DNA of 64,000 nucleotides from PFJX01 sp040757575 (GCA_040757575.1 JBFLXA010000002.1:248001-312000); one strand, 5' to 3'. Counted from the stretch's first letter, positions 35,475 to 44,922 are shown. Made by a program: numbers and translations. The notes: generated by a model not told the origin, from the letters alone.

Positions 35475-36848
35475 ATGCACATACACATTCTCGGTATTTG
35501 CGGCACCTTCATGGGTGGCATTGCCGTCATTGCCCAACAGGCCGGCCACCGGGTCACCGGCTGCGACGCCAACGTCTATCCCCCCATGAGCACCCAACTG
35601 GAAGCCCTGGGCATCGAGCTGATTGAGGGCTTTGGCACGGAGCAACTGGATATGGAGCCGGATGTCTGGGTGATCGGCAACGTGGTCACCCGGGGCAAGC
35701 AGCCCCTTATGGAAGAAATCCTCAATCGGGGCCTGCCCTATGTATCCGGCCCCCAGTGGCTGGCAGAACAGGTACTGAAGGACAAATGGGTCCTGGCCGT
35801 GGCCGGCACCCACGGCAAGACCACCACCTCCTCCATGCTGGCCTGGATTCTGGAAGACTGTGGCCTGAGCCCGGGCTATCTGATCGGTGGCGTGCCCATG
35901 AACTTCGGTGTATCCGCCCGGCTCACCGAATCCCCTTTCTTTGTCATCGAGGCGGACGAATACGACACCGCCTTCTTCGACAAGCGTTCCAAGTTCGTCC
36001 ATTACCGGCCACGTACGGCGGTGTTGAACAACCTGGAATACGACCATGCCGACATCTTCCCGGACCTGGCGGCCATCGAGACCCAGTTCCACCACCTGGT
36101 GCGTACCGTGCCTGGCAACGGCCTGGTGGTGGCCAACGGCGGCGAGGAAAGTCTGTCCCGGGTGCTGGGACGGGGCTGCTGGACGCCGGTGGAAACCTTT
36201 GGCGGCGTTGCCGAAAGCGGCTGGCAGGCACGGGCCGTCAACGAATCCCACTTCGACGTGTTTCTGGGCGGGGTGCTCCAGGGCCGGGTGACCTGGGACC
36301 TGCTGGGTGAGCACAACCGCCTCAACGCCCTGGCCGCCCTGGCGGCCGCCCGCCATGCCGGGGTGCCGGTGAAGGATGGCATCGAGGCCCTGTCCCGCTT
36401 CATCAACGTCAAGCGGCGCATGGAGGTGCGTGGGGTGGCCGGGGGGGTGACGGTCTACGACGACTTCGCCCACCATCCCACGGCCATCGCCACCACCCTG
36501 GAAGGCCTGCGGGCCAAGGTGGGGCAGGCGCGCATCCTGGCAGTGCTGGAGCCTCGTTCCAACACCATGAAGCTGGGGGTCATGAAGGCCCAGTTGCCCG
36601 CCAGCCTGGAAGCCGCCGACAAGATCTTCTGCTACACCGGCGGCATCGACTGGGACGCAGGCGCCGCTCTGGCACCCCTGGAGGACAGGCTGGTAGTCCA
36701 GGACAATCTGGCGGAACTGGCGGCCGCCGTCACCCGGGATGCCCGGCCCGGGGACCACGTGCTGGTGATGAGCAATGGCGGTTTCGGCGGCATCCATCAA
36801 ATGCTGCTGGACCGGCTCGCTCTGCCGGCGGCGGTGGCAACGGGCTAG
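35475..36848 (+). CDS. mpl: UDP-MurNAc:L-Ala-gamma-D-Glu-meso-DAP ligase (murein recycling)
   Basis: 457-residue Mur-ligase family enzyme that attaches recovered tripeptide to UDP-MurNAc. The N-terminal HIHILGICGTFMGGIAVIA nucleotide-binding start and the Gly-rich ATP site VAGTHGKTTTSSML (about residues 110-123) are clear; VYDDFAHHPTAIATTLEGLR is the C-terminal ligase motif. The start ATG 35475 matches the usual MHIHILG opening; a longer start at 35445 is less likely. With AmpG at 13.4 kb it indicates peptidoglycan recycling. Confidence 0.94.
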   Translation: MHIHILGICGTFMGGIAVIAQQAGHRVTGCDANVYPPMSTQLEALGIELIEGFGTEQLDMEPDVWVIGNVVTRGKQPLMEEILNRGLPYVSGPQWLAEQVLKDKWVLAVAGTHGKTTTSSMLAWILEDCGLSPGYLIGGVPMNFGVSARLTESPFFVIEADEYDTAFFDKRSKFVHYRPRTAVLNNLEYDHADIFPDLAAIETQFHHLVRTVPGNGLVVANGGEESLSRVLGRGCWTPVETFGGVAESGWQARAVNESHFDVFLGGVLQGRVTWDLLGEHNRLNALAALAAARHAGVPVKDGIEALSRFINVKRRMEVRGVAGGVTVYDDFAHHPTAIATTLEGLRAKVGQARILAVLEPRSNTMKLGVMKAQLPASLEAADKIFCYTGGIDWDAGAALAPLEDRLVVQDNLAELAAAVTRDARPGDHVLVMSNGGFGGIHQMLLDRLALPAAVATG

Positions 36849-36855
36849 GGCTGGC

Positions 36856-37980
36856 GTGGCGGACACCCCGCAACTCAGGCTGGAACGGGGCGAAGACGGC
36901 CCGGTCCTGTATCTGGGGGGCGACTGGCGTCTGCCTTTCCTGCTGGATATCCGCACGGCCCTCGCCTTTCTGCCGTCTTTGGAGGCGGATGCCGGCCTGG
37001 TGGTGGACGGCAGCGGCCTGGCGGATCTGGACAGTGCTGCCGCCCGGGTCCTCATGTCCGGCCTGCTTGACCACGGCCTGGCCTGGGAACAGGTGCGCGT
37101 GGCCGGCTTTTCCACCCAGCGGCAGGCCCTGCTGGCCCTGGTGGCGGAATGTCTGGCAGCAGAAGCTCAGGAGGGCGGGGGCACCCAATCCTGGCTGGGC
37201 CGCCTGGGCGGAAGCGCCGTGGTGGTGTTGAACGGGGCCCGGAGCTGGCTGGCTTTTCTGGGCCAGACCGGCGAGGCCCTGGGCCGGGTGGCCTTCAGAC
37301 CCTGGGCCTGGCGCCCCCGGGAATTGTTCGGCCAGCTGGAGAACGTGGGCCTGGAAGCCCTGGCCATCGTCGGCCTGATGACATTCCTGGTGGGGGGGGT
37401 GTTTGCCCACCTGCTGGGCATCCAGATCGAGAAATACGGTGCCAACATCTTCATCGTCGATGGCGTCGCCCTGGCCATGGCCAGGGAACTGGCCCCCCTG
37501 TTGACCGCCATCCTGGTGGCGGGCCGTTCCGGCGCCGCCTTCACCGCCCAGATCGGTGCCATGAAGGTCACCGAGGAGATCGACGCCATTTCCACCCTGG
37601 GCCTCTCCCCTTACCAGGTGCTGGTGCTGCCCCGGCTCATTGCCATCGTCATCGCAATGCCTCTGCTGACCTTCTTTGGCGATCTGCTGGGCCTGCTGGG
37701 AGCCGCTGTCATTGCCGCCCAGCAACTGGACATCACCTTCTACACCTTCTTCACCCGGCTGCGGGAAGTCCTGCCCCTGGATTCGGTGCTCTACGGCCTC
37801 TACAAGGCGCCGGCCTTCGCTGCCGCCATCGCCCTCATCGCCTGTCGCAATGGCATGGCTGTGAGCCGGGACGCCCGTAGCGTGGGCGATTTCACCACCA
37901 CCACCGTGGTGCAAAGCCTGGTGGCGGTGATCCTCATCAACGCGGCCTTCGCCCTGGGCTCTGCGGATTACGGCCTGTGA
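36856..37980 (+). CDS. MlaE-type lipid ABC permease with N-terminal STAS-like domain
   Basis: 374-residue inner-membrane permease of the Mla/Ttg2 class, involved in lipid trafficking between membranes. Residues about 1-100 resemble a STAS domain (VVDGSGLADLDSAAARVLM), which in classical E. coli Mla is a separate protein (MlaB); residues about 150-374 form the permease with AMARELAPLLTAILVAGRSGAAF and GAMKVTEEIDAISTLG. The GTG start at 36856 lies eight bases after mpl. It is followed by the ATPase gene with GTGA overlap, so this is an operon of permease, ATPase, MCE protein and lipoprotein. Confidence 0.9.
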   Translation: MADTPQLRLERGEDGPVLYLGGDWRLPFLLDIRTALAFLPSLEADAGLVVDGSGLADLDSAAARVLMSGLLDHGLAWEQVRVAGFSTQRQALLALVAECLAAEAQEGGGTQSWLGRLGGSAVVVLNGARSWLAFLGQTGEALGRVAFRPWAWRPRELFGQLENVGLEALAIVGLMTFLVGGVFAHLLGIQIEKYGANIFIVDGVALAMARELAPLLTAILVAGRSGAAFTAQIGAMKVTEEIDAISTLGLSPYQVLVLPRLIAIVIAMPLLTFFGDLLGLLGAAVIAAQQLDITFYTFFTRLREVLPLDSVLYGLYKAPAFAAAIALIACRNGMAVSRDARSVGDFTTTTVVQSLVAVILINAAFALGSADYGL

Positions 37981-38780
37981 GCGGCAACGTGCCCCCTGCC
38001 CACGAGGTCCCCGCCCTGGCCGTCCGGGGCTTGCGTACCCGGCTCGGCGGCCGCTGGCTCCACGATGGGGTGGACTTCACCCTGCGCCGGGGTGAGGTGG
38101 CCGCCCTCATCGGCGGCAGCGGTACCGGCAAGACGGTGCTGCTGCGGGAATGCATCGGCTTGCATCAACCCACGGAAGGCCAGGTACAAGTGCTGGGGGA
38201 AGACCTCTGGCAACTGCGGGGACCGGCCCTGAACCTGCTGCGGCAACGTTTCGGCGTGCTGTTCCAGGAAGGGGCCCTGTTTTCCTCCCTCACCGTGGCC
38301 CAGAACGTGGAAGCGCCCCTGACGGAGCACACCAGCCTGCCCCGATTCCTGCGGGATGAGGTGGCGCGGCTGCGCATCCGCATGGCGGGCCTGCCGGCGG
38401 ATGCCGGCGACAAGCGGCCGGCAGAGCTCTCCGGCGGCATGAAGAAGCGCGCCGCCCTGGCCCGGGCCCTGGCCCTGGAGCCGGAACTCCTGTTCCTGGA
38501 CGAACCCACTTCCGGCCTGGACCCCATCAGCGCCCGGGCTTTCGACCGCCTACTGCGCACCCTGTGCGACAGTCTGGGCATGACGGCCCTGCTCACGACC
38601 CATGACCTGGACACCCTCTGGGGCCTGGTGGACCGGGTCATCGTGCTGCACGGCGGCCGGGTGATTGCCGACGGCCCCGTGGCGGAAGTGGCCCGGGTGG
38701 ACCACGAGTGGATTAGGGCTTACTTTTCGTCCCATTCCGGCGCAAGAAACCACGGGGGAGCAACGCACGATGGAACCTGA
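37977..38780 (+). CDS. MlaF-type ABC transporter ATPase
   Basis: 267-residue ATP-binding subunit. Walker A is LIGGSGTGKTVLLREC, the Q loop GVLFQEGALFSSLT, the signature ELSGGMKKRAALARALA, Walker B LLFLDEPTSGLD and the switch histidine TTHDLDTL. GGMKKR is typical of the Mla/MCE ATPases. The GTG start at 37977 overlaps the permease stop by four bases. The C-terminus (about 20 residues, Ser/Gly/His-rich) overlaps the MCE gene start. Confidence 0.92.
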   Translation: MSGNVPPAHEVPALAVRGLRTRLGGRWLHDGVDFTLRRGEVAALIGGSGTGKTVLLRECIGLHQPTEGQVQVLGEDLWQLRGPALNLLRQRFGVLFQEGALFSSLTVAQNVEAPLTEHTSLPRFLRDEVARLRIRMAGLPADAGDKRPAELSGGMKKRAALARALALEPELLFLDEPTSGLDPISARAFDRLLRTLCDSLGMTALLTTHDLDTLWGLVDRVIVLHGGRVIADGPVAEVARVDHEWIRAYFSSHSGARNHGGATHDGT

Positions 38781-39726
38781 AGCACGATACGCCTGGGTGG
38801 GCGCCGGCGTTCTCGCCCTGGTGGCCCTGCTGGTGCTGGGCATGCTCTGGCTCACGGGGGAAACCGATGACCGGGTCATCAAGCGCTACACCGTCTATTT
38901 CGAGCAGCAATCCCTGGAGGGGCTGCAAATCGGCAGTGGCGTGCGCATGCAGGGCATCACCGTGGGCAAGGTGGAAGACTACGCCATCATCCCCGGCCAT
39001 GCCCGGCGGGTGAAAGTCACCCTGCAAGTGGACGCCCGCACCCCGGTGCTGGAAGGGGCCGTGGCGGAAGTCGCCCGGCATCTGGTCACCGGCCTGTCCG
39101 CCATCGACTTGGTGAACAAGGGCGAAGGAGGCCCGCCCCTCATGAACGTGCCCACCGGCGAGGAATATCCCGTCATCCCTGAAGGGGTGACCCAGTTCGC
39201 CCGCATGGCCAGCACCCTGGAAGACATGGGGCTGGCGGGCCGCGATGCCCTGGTGCGCTTCAACACCCTGCTATCGGACCGCAACATGGCCGCCCTGGGC
39301 CGCTTGGTGGACAATCTGGAAGGCATCAGCGGCAACCTGCGCCAGACCCTGCCGGCCCTGACGGAAGAAACCCGTGCCACCCTGGCGGACACCCGGGCCG
39401 CCGCCGCCCGTCTGGACGGCCTGGGGGCGGAAGCCAGCCAGACCCTGCGGGACAGCCGCGCCCACATGGACGGCCTGGCCGCTGAAACCCGGGCCACCCT
39501 GGCCTCGGCCCGGGAAAGCTTCCAGGCCGTAAACCGGGAAATGGCCGGCCTGAGCATGGAACTGAAGCTCAGCGCCGACCTGGCCACCCAGGAAATCCAG
39601 TCCACGGCCCAGTCTTTGCGACAGGCCGGGGACGCCCTCCAGGAAACTGGGCGCGCCTTGTCAGAACCCGCCCGCATCCTTTACGGCACCCACGAGGCCG
39701 ACTTGGGCCCGGGAGAACAGCCATGA
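38770..39726 (+). CDS. MlaD-type MCE domain protein
   Basis: 318-residue membrane-anchored MCE protein that would form the periplasmic lipid-passage ring. One N-terminal helix (AWVGAGVLALVALLVLGMLW, about residues 8-27), then the MCE domain (about 40-120, VYFEQQSLEGLQIGSGVRMQGITVG) and a long helical tail rich in Ala, Thr, Arg and Glu (from about 150), predicted to be coiled-coil. GGGGGAG precedes the ATG. Ends by overlapping the lipoprotein gene (ATGA). Confidence 0.92.
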   Translation: MEPEARYAWVGAGVLALVALLVLGMLWLTGETDDRVIKRYTVYFEQQSLEGLQIGSGVRMQGITVGKVEDYAIIPGHARRVKVTLQVDARTPVLEGAVAEVARHLVTGLSAIDLVNKGEGGPPLMNVPTGEEYPVIPEGVTQFARMASTLEDMGLAGRDALVRFNTLLSDRNMAALGRLVDNLEGISGNLRQTLPALTEETRATLADTRAAAARLDGLGAEASQTLRDSRAHMDGLAAETRATLASARESFQAVNREMAGLSMELKLSADLATQEIQSTAQSLRQAGDALQETGRALSEPARILYGTHEADLGPGEQP

Positions 39727-40340
39727 ACCGATCTTCAACGCTGGCCAGAACCCTCGCAGCTGCAGTCCTCCTGGGGCTGCTGGGCGCCTGCTCCTTGCCC
39801 GGCGAACCAAAACAGGCAGTAAGCTACTACGTGCTGACAGACCCGGGCCCCGTGGCCCTCAGCCCCGTTTCCCACGCCGGCACCCTGCTGGTGCGGGACA
39901 TGGAAGCCCCCCCCTTCTACCAGGACACCCGGCTGGCCTTCAGCCGCACCCCGGGCACCCGGGGGCAATACCAATACGCCCGCTGGAGCGAACCCGCCCC
40001 CCGCAAACTGGTCTGGATGCTGCGCCAGCGCCTGGAAACCGCCCGCACCTTCGCCGCCGTGGCCCCTCTGGGCAACGGTGTGCAGGGGGATTACCAGCTT
40101 AATACCCGGCTGGTGGACTTCTTCCACGACGCCACCACCCCCCCCGGCGTGGCCCTGGTCGTGCTGGAAGCAGAACTGGTCCGCCGGGACACCGGCAGCT
40201 TGGCCGGCCGGCGTTTCTTCGCAGCCCAGGTGCCCGTGCAAAGCTACGACGCGCGAGGCGCCGCCGACGCCCTGGAGCGGGGGGCCAACCAGGTCATGGA
40301 CGAAGTGGTGGCGTGGCTGGCGGAGTCGTTCCGGTTCTGA
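39723..40340 (+). CDS. ABC-type transport auxiliary lipoprotein (PqiC/YmbA-like)
   Basis: 205-residue outer-membrane-bound lipoprotein. The signal LAAAVLLGLLGAC ends in a lipobox cysteine; the mature protein contains the family pattern YYVLTDPGPVAL, and ARFAYSRTPG-like strands around QDTRLAFSRTPGTRG. Such proteins partner MCE systems at the outer membrane. It closes the four-gene lipid transport operon; together the genes look like an intermembrane lipid pathway of the Mla/Pqi type. Confidence 0.88.
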   Translation: MNRSSTLARTLAAAVLLGLLGACSLPGEPKQAVSYYVLTDPGPVALSPVSHAGTLLVRDMEAPPFYQDTRLAFSRTPGTRGQYQYARWSEPAPRKLVWMLRQRLETARTFAAVAPLGNGVQGDYQLNTRLVDFFHDATTPPGVALVVLEAELVRRDTGSLAGRRFFAAQVPVQSYDARGAADALERGANQVMDEVVAWLAESFRF

Positions 40341-40419
40341 TTCCCTCTCGCCAAGCTGGCGGGCGGGATTGCCCATAGCCCGGTAAAATGGCCAGCCATT
40401 CCGCCCGGCCTTGTGTGCA

Positions 40420-40974
40420 ATGCTCCTCTACATCCACGGTTTCAACAGTTCCGCCCAGTCCGGCAAGGCCCGGGAGATGGGGGCCTGGATGGCGGCCCGG
40501 GGACTGGGGGAGGCCTTTGTCTGCCCGGATCTGCCGGAGCGGCCTGGCCAGGCCATGGCCCTGCTGGAAGACCTGATTGCCCGTTCCCGGGGGGCGGCCA
40601 AGCTGGTGGGCAGTTCCCTGGGAGGCTTTTACGCCACTTTCCTGGCGGAAAAGCATGATCTCAAGGCGGTGCTGGTGAACCCCTGCGTGGGCTGCCATGA
40701 CAAGCTGGCCAGCTATGTGGGCCAGCCGCAGAAAAACTGGCATACGGGGGCGGAGTACGTGTTCGGCCCCGAGCACCTGGCCGAGTTGCAGGCCCTGGCC
40801 CGGCCGGCCCGTCGCCTGGACAACTATTTCCTGCTGGTGGAACAGGGGGACGAGGTGCTGGACTACCGGGAGGCGGTGGATTTCTATGCTGGCGCCCGCC
40901 AGGTGGTGCTGGAGGGGGGTGACCATGGTTTCACCCGTTTCACCGACTATCTGCCGGCCATTTTGGAGTTTTGA
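40420..40974 (+). CDS. YqiA-like esterase (alpha/beta hydrolase)
   Basis: 184-residue hydrolase of the UPF0227/YqiA group. MLLYIHGFNSSAQSGKA at the start, nucleophile elbow VGSSLGGFYATFLAEKH (GSSLGG), and the catalytic His in EGGDHGFTRFTDY near the end are seen. TAAAAT at 40384-40389, upstream, could be a -10 box. ATG 40420 gives the normal family N-terminus. Its stop overlaps the start of the RNB gene (TGATG). Confidence 0.9.
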   Translation: MLLYIHGFNSSAQSGKAREMGAWMAARGLGEAFVCPDLPERPGQAMALLEDLIARSRGAAKLVGSSLGGFYATFLAEKHDLKAVLVNPCVGCHDKLASYVGQPQKNWHTGAEYVFGPEHLAELQALARPARRLDNYFLLVEQGDEVLDYREAVDFYAGARQVVLEGGDHGFTRFTDYLPAILEF

Positions 40975-42836
40975 TGTATTTGCTTTACGAAGAAGACGGC
41001 GACATCAAGGCCGGCACCATTCTGGCGGATAACGATGCATCCCTGCAGATCGAATCCCAGCACGGCAAGCGGGGCAAGCTGAAGGCGGGCCATGTGTTGC
41101 TGCGCTTTGCCAGCCCCGGCCCGGGGGAGGTGATGGACAGCGCCCGGGCCCAGCTGGCGGATCTGGACCTGGATTTTCTCTGGGAGGTGGCGGGCGGCGA
41201 GGAATTCGGTTTCGAGGACCTGGCCGCCGATTATCACGGCCACAAGCCCTCGGCGTCGGAGGCGGCGGCCATCGCCCTGGCCCTCCATGGCGCGCCCATC
41301 TATTTCCAGAAGAAGGGCAAGGGCCGTTACAAGGCGGCGCCGGCGGAACAACTGGCCGCCGCCAAGGCGGCCCTGGAACGCAAGGCCAGGGAAGCGGAAC
41401 AACGGGCCGCGTGGGTGGCGGAACTGAAAGACGGACGGCTACCGGAGGCCTTTGCCGGCAAGGTGTTCGAGCTGGCCCACAAGCCGGACAAGAACAGCCT
41501 GGAATTCAAGGCCCTGTCGGATGCCTGTGGGGAGACCAACCTGTCCGTGGCCCGGCTGCTGGACCGCTGCGGGGCCATTCCCTCTCCCCACGAATTCCAT
41601 CTCCAGGCCTTTTTGCTCACCCATTTCCCCCGGGGCCGGGGCTTTCCCGCCCTGCTGCCCCCCGCCCCGCCGCCGGAGTTGCCGCTGGGGGACGCTCCCG
41701 CCTTCAGCATCGACGATGCGGCCACCACGGAGATCGACGACGCCTTTTCGGTCATCTTCCGGGATGACGGCAGCGTGCGGGTGGGCATCCACATTGCCGC
41801 CCCGGCCCTGGGCATCGAACCCGGCTCCGAGCTGGACCGGGTGGCCGCCAGCCGTTTGTCCACGGTGTACATGCCCGGGGACAAGATCACCATGCTGCCG
41901 GAGGGGCTCATCGCCCAGTACACCCTGGCGGAAAAACGGGATTGCCCGGCCCTGTCCCTGTACGTGGAAGTGGGGCCGGACCACGAAATCCGCAGCCTGG
42001 CCACCCAGGCGGACGTGGTGCGCATTGCCGCCAACCTGCGCCACGAGACCCTGGAACCCCTGTTCAACGAATCCACCATCGGCCAGGGGGGGGCGGACTA
42101 CCCTTTCCGCCGGGAGCTGGAATGGCTCTACGGCTTTGCCGTGCACCTGGAAAAGGCCCGGGGCAAGGCTGACCAGATCCAGCGCCACGACTACGTGTTC
42201 AAGGTGGCCGGTGACGGGGCCGATGCCCGGGTGTCCATCGAGCCTCGTCTGCGGGGCAACCCCATCGACAAGCTGGTGTCGGAAATGATGATCCTGGCCA
42301 ACAGCCGCTGGGGTGCCCTGCTGGGGGACAAGGACGTGGCCGGCGTCTACCGTGCCCAGGCCGGGGGCAAGGTGCGCATGACCCTGAAGCCCGCGCCCCA
42401 CGAGGGCCTGGGGGTGGCCTGTTACGCCTGGAGCACTTCGCCCCTGCGGCGCTATGTGGACCTGGTCAACCAGCGCCAGATCCTGGCGGCCAGCCGGGGG
42501 GAAAAGCCGGTCTATGCGGGCAACGACCCCATGCTTTTCGCCATGGTGCGGGACTTCGAACTGGCCTACGACGCCTACAACGACTTCCAGCGCCGCATGG
42601 AACGCTACTGGTGCCTGCGCTGGCTGGTCCAGGAAGGTGTAAAGGAAATCGACGCCAGCCTGATCAAGGAAAACCTGGTGCGCTTCGACCGCATCCCCTT
42701 CATCACCCGGGTGAACGGCGCCCCCACCCTGAATCCGGGTGACCGGGTCCGGATCGGGATCGAGGCCATGGATTTCCTGGATGTGGATTTGACGAGCCGG
42801 TACCTGGGACCATGTCCGGACCCCTCCAGCGCCTGA
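40974..42836 (+). CDS. RNB-domain exoribonuclease (RNase II/R family)
   Basis: 620-residue 3'-5' exoribonuclease-like protein. The RNB catalytic domain starts near residue 240 with SIDDAATTEIDDAFSV (metal-binding aspartates) and includes YTLAEKRDCPALSLYVEV and STSPLRRYVDLVNQRQIL. The N-terminal about 230 residues (MYLLYEEDGDIKAGTIL) are not a standard cold-shock domain pair, and no S1 domain of the usual kind ends the protein, so the architecture is a variant. It overlaps the following TonB-like gene by 25 bases. Confidence 0.9.
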   Translation: MYLLYEEDGDIKAGTILADNDASLQIESQHGKRGKLKAGHVLLRFASPGPGEVMDSARAQLADLDLDFLWEVAGGEEFGFEDLAADYHGHKPSASEAAAIALALHGAPIYFQKKGKGRYKAAPAEQLAAAKAALERKAREAEQRAAWVAELKDGRLPEAFAGKVFELAHKPDKNSLEFKALSDACGETNLSVARLLDRCGAIPSPHEFHLQAFLLTHFPRGRGFPALLPPAPPPELPLGDAPAFSIDDAATTEIDDAFSVIFRDDGSVRVGIHIAAPALGIEPGSELDRVAASRLSTVYMPGDKITMLPEGLIAQYTLAEKRDCPALSLYVEVGPDHEIRSLATQADVVRIAANLRHETLEPLFNESTIGQGGADYPFRRELEWLYGFAVHLEKARGKADQIQRHDYVFKVAGDGADARVSIEPRLRGNPIDKLVSEMMILANSRWGALLGDKDVAGVYRAQAGGKVRMTLKPAPHEGLGVACYAWSTSPLRRYVDLVNQRQILAASRGEKPVYAGNDPMLFAMVRDFELAYDAYNDFQRRMERYWCLRWLVQEGVKEIDASLIKENLVRFDRIPFITRVNGAPTLNPGDRVRIGIEAMDFLDVDLTSRYLGPCPDPSSA

Positions 42837-43738
42837 AAACGGCCTTCGAGCCGGAACCCTATGATCCGCTCACCTCGGCGGATTGGGATGACCGTTTCAC
42901 CAAGGCCATCCTGATCTCCGCCATCGTCCACACGATCTTCATCTTCGGCCTGCAATTCCAGCAGGCCAACCCCAAGCTGTTCGAGAACAACACACCGCCC
43001 ATCGACGTGGTGCTGGTGAACGCCAAATCCAAGGACAAGCCTCTCCAGGCGGATGTGCTGGCCCAGCAAAATCTGGACGGCGGCGGTACGGTGGACGAGG
43101 ATCGCCAGGCCACCTCTCCACTGCCGGTGTCTCCCCAGGACCAGCCCATGAGTTCTGAGGTGGACACCCAGGCACGCATCCAGGCCCTGGAACAGCAGGC
43201 CAAGGCCCTGATGCAGCAAATGAAGTCCGATTACCAGGTGCCCCAGCAAAAGCCCCGCCCCGAGGCGGAGGCCGCGCCGCCCACCCCCAGCCCGGCTCCC
43301 ACGAACCTGGCCCAGAGCAGCTTAGAAATGGCCCGACTTCAGGCCCGCATCGACCGGAACTGGGACGATTACCAGAAACGCCCCCGGCGCATGTTCGTGG
43401 GGGCCCGGGCCCAGGAGTACACATTCGCCCAGTACGTGGACGATTGGCGCATCAAGGTGGAGCGGGTGGGCAACCTGAACTATCCCGAGGCCGCACGGCG
43501 CCAGGGCTTGTACGGCTCCCTGGTGCTGACGGTGAACATCAACGCCGACGGCAGCCTGGAATCGGTGCAGGTGGACCGGTCCTCCGGCTCCAAGGTGCTG
43601 GATGCCGCTGCTGTGCGTATCGTCGAGATGGCTGCACCCTACTCCGCCTTTACCCCGGCCATGCGGCAGAAGGTGGATATTCTGGGGATTACCCGGACCT
43701 GGACCTTTACCCGTTCGGATCAGTTGACTAGTCAGTAG
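42812..43738 (+). CDS. TonB-like energy transducer protein
   Basis: 308-residue inner-membrane protein with one N-terminal helix (AILISAIVHTIFIFGLQF, about residues 30-47), a long Pro/Gln/Glu linker (about 90-165) and a C-terminal TonB fold (about 205-300) with LNYPEAARRQGLYGSLVLTV and VDRSSGSKVLDAAAVRIVEM. It would pass proton-motive energy to outer-membrane receptors. No ExbB/ExbD gene is adjacent. It begins within the 3' end of the RNB gene. Confidence 0.88.
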   Translation: MSGPLQRLKTAFEPEPYDPLTSADWDDRFTKAILISAIVHTIFIFGLQFQQANPKLFENNTPPIDVVLVNAKSKDKPLQADVLAQQNLDGGGTVDEDRQATSPLPVSPQDQPMSSEVDTQARIQALEQQAKALMQQMKSDYQVPQQKPRPEAEAAPPTPSPAPTNLAQSSLEMARLQARIDRNWDDYQKRPRRMFVGARAQEYTFAQYVDDWRIKVERVGNLNYPEAARRQGLYGSLVLTVNINADGSLESVQVDRSSGSKVLDAAAVRIVEMAAPYSAFTPAMRQKVDILGITRTWTFTRSDQLTSQ

Positions 43739-43789
43739 CAAGGAGCAAGGAGTGGGTGGGGTATTTGGGTCACAAGGGGCGGGCAGGGT

Positions 43790-43831
43790 TCGATAAGAGC
43801 GGGCGCTACGCCCATAAACTGGTCTTATCGA
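43790..43831. promoter_or_regulatory. Inverted repeat upstream of fbp
   Basis: Perfect 9-bp arms TCGATAAGA (43790-43798) and TCTTATCGA (43823-43831) enclose a second hairpin GGGCGctaCGCCC (43801-43813). TAGAAT at 43834-43839 could be a -10 box, placing the repeat over the promoter. It may be an operator or an mRNA leader structure for fbp. Confidence 0.45.
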
Positions 43832-43874
43832 GTAGAATCCGGGCGTTTTGTTTTCATCATTCAGAGAGCCCACC

Positions 43875-44879
43875 ATGCATATCGGCACCACCCTGACCCA
43901 GTTCATCATCGAAGAACAGCGCCACATCGCCGGCGCCACCGGCGAGTTCACCGCCCTGCTGAACGACCTGGTCACCTCCATCAAGGTCATCTCCAACGCC
44001 GTGAACAAGGGCGCCCTGATCGGCGTCATGGGCGCCCTGGACAGCCAGAACGTGCAGGGTGAGACCCAGAAGAAGCTGGACGTGATCACCAACGAGATCA
44101 TGATCAAGCACAACGAGTGGGCGGGTCACCTGGCAGGCATGGCTTCCGAGGAGATGGACGAGGTCTACGCCATTCCCAACAAGTACCCCCTGGGAAAATA
44201 CCTGCTGGTGTTCGATCCCCTGGACGGTTCCTCCAACGTGGACATCAACATCTCCGTGGGCACCATTTTCAGCATCCTGAAGGCCCCCGTGGCCAACCGG
44301 GCCGCCTCCGCCGATGATTTCCTCCAGCCTGGCGTCAAGCAGGTCTGCGCCGGCTATGCCCTGTATGGCTCTTCCACGATGTTGGTGCTCACTACCGGGC
44401 ACGGCGTGAACGGTTTCACCCTGGACCGTGAAGTGGGCGAATTCCTGCTCACCCACCCCGACATGCGTATTCCCGAAGAAACCAAGGAATTCGCCATCAA
44501 CGCCTCCAACCGCCGCTTCTGGGAAGCCCCGGTGCAGCGTTACGTGGAAGAGTGCCTGGAAGGCAAGACCGGCCCCCGGGGCAAGGACTTCAACATGCGC
44601 TGGGTGGCTTCCATGGTGGCCGAGGTGCATCGCATCCTCACCCGGGGCGGCATCTTCATGTACCCCCGGGATACCAAGGACCCCAGCAAGGCCGGCAAGC
44701 TGCGCCTGATGTATGAAGCCAACCCCATGAGCTTCATCGTGGAACAGGCAGGCGGCGCGTCTTCCACCGGTTATGAGCGCATCCTGGACATCCAGCCGGA
44801 AGGCCTGCACCAGCGGGTGCCCGTGATCCTGGGGTCTAAGAAGGAAGTGGAAGTGGTGGTGGGGTACCACCAGGCCTGA
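43875..44879 (+). CDS. fbp: Fructose-1,6-bisphosphatase class 1
   Basis: 334-residue gluconeogenic (or Calvin cycle) enzyme hydrolysing fructose 1,6-bisphosphate. The sugar-phosphate and metal site LVFDPLDGSSNVDINISVGT (residues about 112-131) is intact, with GGIFMYPRD and KLRLMYEANPMSFIVEQAGG downstream. ATG 43875 follows an AGAGAG Shine-Dalgarno-like sequence. No RuBisCO gene in view, so gluconeogenesis is the default role. Followed by a terminator. Confidence 0.95.
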   Translation: MHIGTTLTQFIIEEQRHIAGATGEFTALLNDLVTSIKVISNAVNKGALIGVMGALDSQNVQGETQKKLDVITNEIMIKHNEWAGHLAGMASEEMDEVYAIPNKYPLGKYLLVFDPLDGSSNVDINISVGTIFSILKAPVANRAASADDFLQPGVKQVCAGYALYGSSTMLVLTTGHGVNGFTLDREVGEFLLTHPDMRIPEETKEFAINASNRRFWEAPVQRYVEECLEGKTGPRGKDFNMRWVASMVAEVHRILTRGGIFMYPRDTKDPSKAGKLRLMYEANPMSFIVEQAGGASSTGYERILDIQPEGLHQRVPVILGSKKEVEVVVGYHQA

Positions 44880-44900
44880 GTCCTTTGTGACAAGGGCAGA

Positions 44901-44922
44901 GGCGGCTTTGGCCGCCTTTTTA
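44901..44922 (+). terminator. Rho-independent terminator of fbp
   Basis: Stem GGCGGC (44901-44906) / GCCGCC (44911-44916) with TTTG loop and a TTTTTAT run. It also overlaps the last codon of the convergent nucleotidyltransferase gene. Confidence 0.85.
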
